Assembly (NCBI GenBank): GCA_018883755.1
Contig: JAHLFR010000035.1
Coordinates: 1 to 64,000 of the forward strand
DNA: 64,000 bases
Reading direction: 5' to 3'
From: Candidatus Methanocorpusculum faecipullorum
Lineage (GTDB): Archaea > Halobacteriota > Methanomicrobia > Methanomicrobiales > Methanocorpusculaceae
Shown here one piece after another: positions 62,191 to 64,000 of this stretch (positions within the stretch are counted from its first letter, which is position 1; every line of letters begins with the position of its first letter). The notes beneath the pieces are model-generated. The model saw only the letters and a list, made by a program, of their open reading frames with translations, had not been told where the DNA came from and did no database searches. A program made the translations under genes and the position numbers.

Positions 62191-63126
62191 TCAGATCTTC
62201 TGTTTTAGTGCTTTTTCCTTTTCGATATTAATGCGTACTTTCAGCTCTGTATCATCGTTGCTGCAGTATGACAGTGCGGTGTTGAATGCCTCAACAGCAT
62301 CATTGATCTCACCGAGCTGCAGAAGTTCGTATCCTTTGTTGTACCAGATGTCCGGGGCGGTTGGCAGGGCAATCAGGACGCGGCGGAAACAGTCATGTGC
62401 TTCAAGATGTTTTCCCAAACAACTGAGTGCCAGTCCTTTGTTGTTCATGGCCCCCGTCATGGTCCGGTCATATTTGAGCGCACGATCGTATCTGGCAACG
62501 GCCTCCTCATACTTTCCAAGATCACGAAATGCATTTCCGCAGTTAAAGTAGCTTACCGCGTGTCCAGGGGCGATTTCAAGGACGGCTGAGTAGCATGCAA
62601 TGGCGTCCTCAAGTTTGCCTGCACTGTACAGTATGGTCGCCCGGTTAAACCAGTGCTCCGGTGCCCGGGGCTCCATATTACAGACGCGGGTCATGATCTC
62701 GTCTGCTTCTTTGAAGTTACCAACTTCTGCAAGCATTCTTGCATGACTTGTCAGATACACCACATTGTCTGGTTCATACTGAAGTGCTTCAACAAAGCAC
62801 ATATCAGCTGCATTGGTCTCACCGAATGCTGCAAGTGCATCCCCTTTATTGTGGTAATAAACAGCTGTTTTTGGCCGGAGTTCAATTGCTTTGTCATAGC
62901 AGGCTATTGCCTCCTCCCGCTTTCCTTGTTGTGAAAGAATGCGTCCCTTATCGTTCCACGCAGGTGCGTTGGACGGATCGGCAGCAAGTGCTTCGTCAAG
63001 ACACCAGAGCGCATCGCTGTACCGGTTGTACTGGAGATAGGACAGTGCTTCGCTGTACTTTCGTGCGGAGATCACCTCTGCGTCTTCGGCTGTACCGGTT
63101 TTTTTGATCCGGTCAAAAAATCCCAT
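62191..63126 (-). CDS. TPR-repeat protein
   Basis: 311 residues with about seven tetratricopeptide repeats. Examples are 'DALWCLDEALAADPSNAPAWNDKGRIL' and 'AIACYDKAIELRPKTAVYYHNKGDAL', with the A-L-x-L and Y/F-Pro spacing. The start is MGFFDRIKK at 63124-63126; an upstream extension in the frame is not needed. It probably acts as a scaffold or chaperone-like adaptor; partners unknown. Confidence 0.9.
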   Translation of the reverse strand: MGFFDRIKKTGTAEDAEVISARKYSEALSYLQYNRYSDALWCLDEALAADPSNAPAWNDKGRILSQQGKREEAIACYDKAIELRPKTAVYYHNKGDALAAFGETNAADMCFVEALQYEPDNVVYLTSHARMLAEVGNFKEADEIMTRVCNMEPRAPEHWFNRATILYSAGKLEDAIACYSAVLEIAPGHAVSYFNCGNAFRDLGKYEEAVARYDRALKYDRTMTGAMNNKGLALSCLGKHLEAHDCFRRVLIALPTAPDIWYNKGYELLQLGEINDAVEAFNTALSYCSNDDTELKVRINIEKEKALKQKI

Positions 63127-63403
63127 GGATGATCTTACATATCTGAGGCGATGAGGGATAGCCTTTTCCGATGATGTTTTCTCTTTCAAATCCCCAGCAT
63201 TTCCAGTCTTATCCATGGCAGAACCAAATCCATATGAAATGGGATATTTCCAAAAATAGGTGAACAAGTTACTCTGTTGCTCTTCCTTTTACAGTACTAA
63301 AAAAATCAAAAACGAAACGTCATTATGTAAAATATTTTGAATCGGGATCCGCACCAGTTGCATGGTCCCTGTATGATTCTGACTTTTTGAAATTCCGGGG
63401 GAA

Positions 63404-63925
63404 TTATTCTTCGGCAGCACCGTTCATGCGGGCGACGACTGATGCTACATATCTGCCGAAGTTAACACCATGTTCAATATCTGTCTCACTTAACTGTCCG
63501 TCTGCAGCAAGACCATAGTGACCTCCGGAGTGCTCTTCGTTTCCTTCCGAGTTTGCAATAGGATCGCCAACCACAATCATGCCGTGGATAAGCATAGCCT
63601 GTACGATGGAGAGAATTGCTGTTTCCTTGCCTCCGGTACGATCTCCTGCCGTGGTGAATGCAGCCCCGACTTTTCCACAGAGCCTGCCGCGAACGAATGT
63701 CGTATCATCGATAAGCTCTTTGAACTCAGATGCAACCCCGCCAAAGTACACGGGTGATCCAAGGATAATTCCATCATACCGGACAAAATCGCTTGCAGTC
63801 ACGCGGTTAAATGCAAGTACATCAACCTTTATGCCGGGAATCTCTGCGGCACCGCGGCCAATGGCCTCGGCAAGCAGTTTTGTTTTGCCCGTGCGGCTGT
63901 AGCAGGTGATAAGTATCGATGCCAT
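63404..63925 (-). CDS. Flavodoxin-family protein (WrbA/NADPH-dependent reductase-like)
   Basis: 173 residues. The FMN phosphate loop is CYSRTGKTKLLAEAIG, with GIILGSPVYFGGVASEFKELIDDT and AFTTAGDRTGGKETAILSIV as in type IV NAD(P)H:quinone oxidoreductases (WrbA). Start MASILITCYS at 63925. Quinone or other two-electron reduction is inferred. The bases from 63926 to the window end hold no gene I can support. Confidence 0.9.
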   Translation of the reverse strand: MASILITCYSRTGKTKLLAEAIGRGAAEIPGIKVDVLAFNRVTASDFVRYDGIILGSPVYFGGVASEFKELIDDTTFVRGRLCGKVGAAFTTAGDRTGGKETAILSIVQAMLIHGMIVVGDPIANSEGNEEHSGGHYGLAADGQLSETDIEHGVNFGRYVASVVARMNGAAEE

Positions 63926-64000
63926 GTCTTCATTATATGTATCTTCCTGCATGGCTTAAAGGTCGGCATTGGGTATCTGTTAGGACAACCTGGTTTAATT

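Noticed and set aside
1-64000. CRISPR arrays, insertion sequences, integrases, rRNA genes
   Set aside because: No regularly spaced repeats, transposase or integrase motifs or rRNA sequences were found on reading both strands.

Overview
The window is a gene-dense piece of a euryarchaeal methanogen chromosome. Methanogenesis-marker proteins are present: the YcaO/TfuA pair, an AIR-synthase-like marker-2 protein and MtxX. So are coenzyme F420 and methanofuran biosynthesis genes (cofE, an MfnE-like kinase), archaeal lipid genes (carS and a Tes-like radical SAM enzyme), a histone, archaeal-type AlaRS and MetK, RfcL, a Sec61-beta-like subunit and aEF-1beta. Base composition looks close to half G+C. 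With a duplicated FdhD and Mo/W-cofactor genes this fits the Methanomicrobiales, possibly near Methanocorpusculum; that placement is inference. There is no sign of insertion sequences, prophage, CRISPR arrays or rRNA genes.

Layout. 1-8.3 kb: a PH-like/zinc-ribbon protein cut by the window edge, two tandem DUF308 membrane proteins, a MerR-like regulator, an HD-domain protein overlapping polyphosphate kinase, a tRNA methylthiotransferase, and small proteins. 8.3-13.3 kb: two paralogous 79-residue helix-turn-helix proteins, a secreted phospholipase-D-fold protein, MfnE-like kinase, a micro zinc finger with aEF-1beta, tRNA-Arg and Trm1. 13.3-20.2 kb: tandem-fused FdhD, then a tight operon ycaO-tfuA-E1-moaD-moaE-nitrilase, then IlvE. 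20.3-24.2 kb: tRNA-Glu, two small proteins, a structured gene-free stretch and alaS. 24.3-29.8 kb: one overlapping operon for 2-oxoglutarate:ferredoxin oxidoreductase (korDABC), succinyl-CoA synthetase (sucCD) and a diadenylate cyclase. 29.9-33.3 kb: metK-hisG-hisA-hisB on the minus strand. 33.4-41.7 kb: ferritin, an apparently circularly permuted substrate-binding lipoprotein, panE-mobA, a GNAT, RfcL, two methanogenesis markers and a histone. 42-48.5 kb: lipoprotein, APC transporter, aldehyde dehydrogenase, an ATPase, tRNA-Leu, two zinc ribbons, cofE and Sec61-beta. 48.5-53.8 kb: amidohydrolase, two UspA proteins, a four-CBS protein, two thioredoxin-fold proteins, class II aldolase and AlkD. 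53.8-64 kb: pyrE-purD-argF, divergent carS and Tes-like gene, Tex-DUF2115, aIF1, a TPR protein and a flavodoxin.

Points of most interest: (i) a YcaO-TfuA thioamidation pair translationally linked to a ubiquitin-like sulfur carrier and its E1; (ii) a double FdhD lacking the usual CGxCG motif in both halves; (iii) a substrate-binding protein whose two lobes are in swapped order; (iv) a c-di-AMP synthase overlapping the 2-oxoglutarate/succinyl-CoA operon; (v) several perfect palindromes at promoters (before the methylthiotransferase, the Tes-like gene and the small HTH genes). All functional statements come from reading translated sequence and motifs; no database search was possible.
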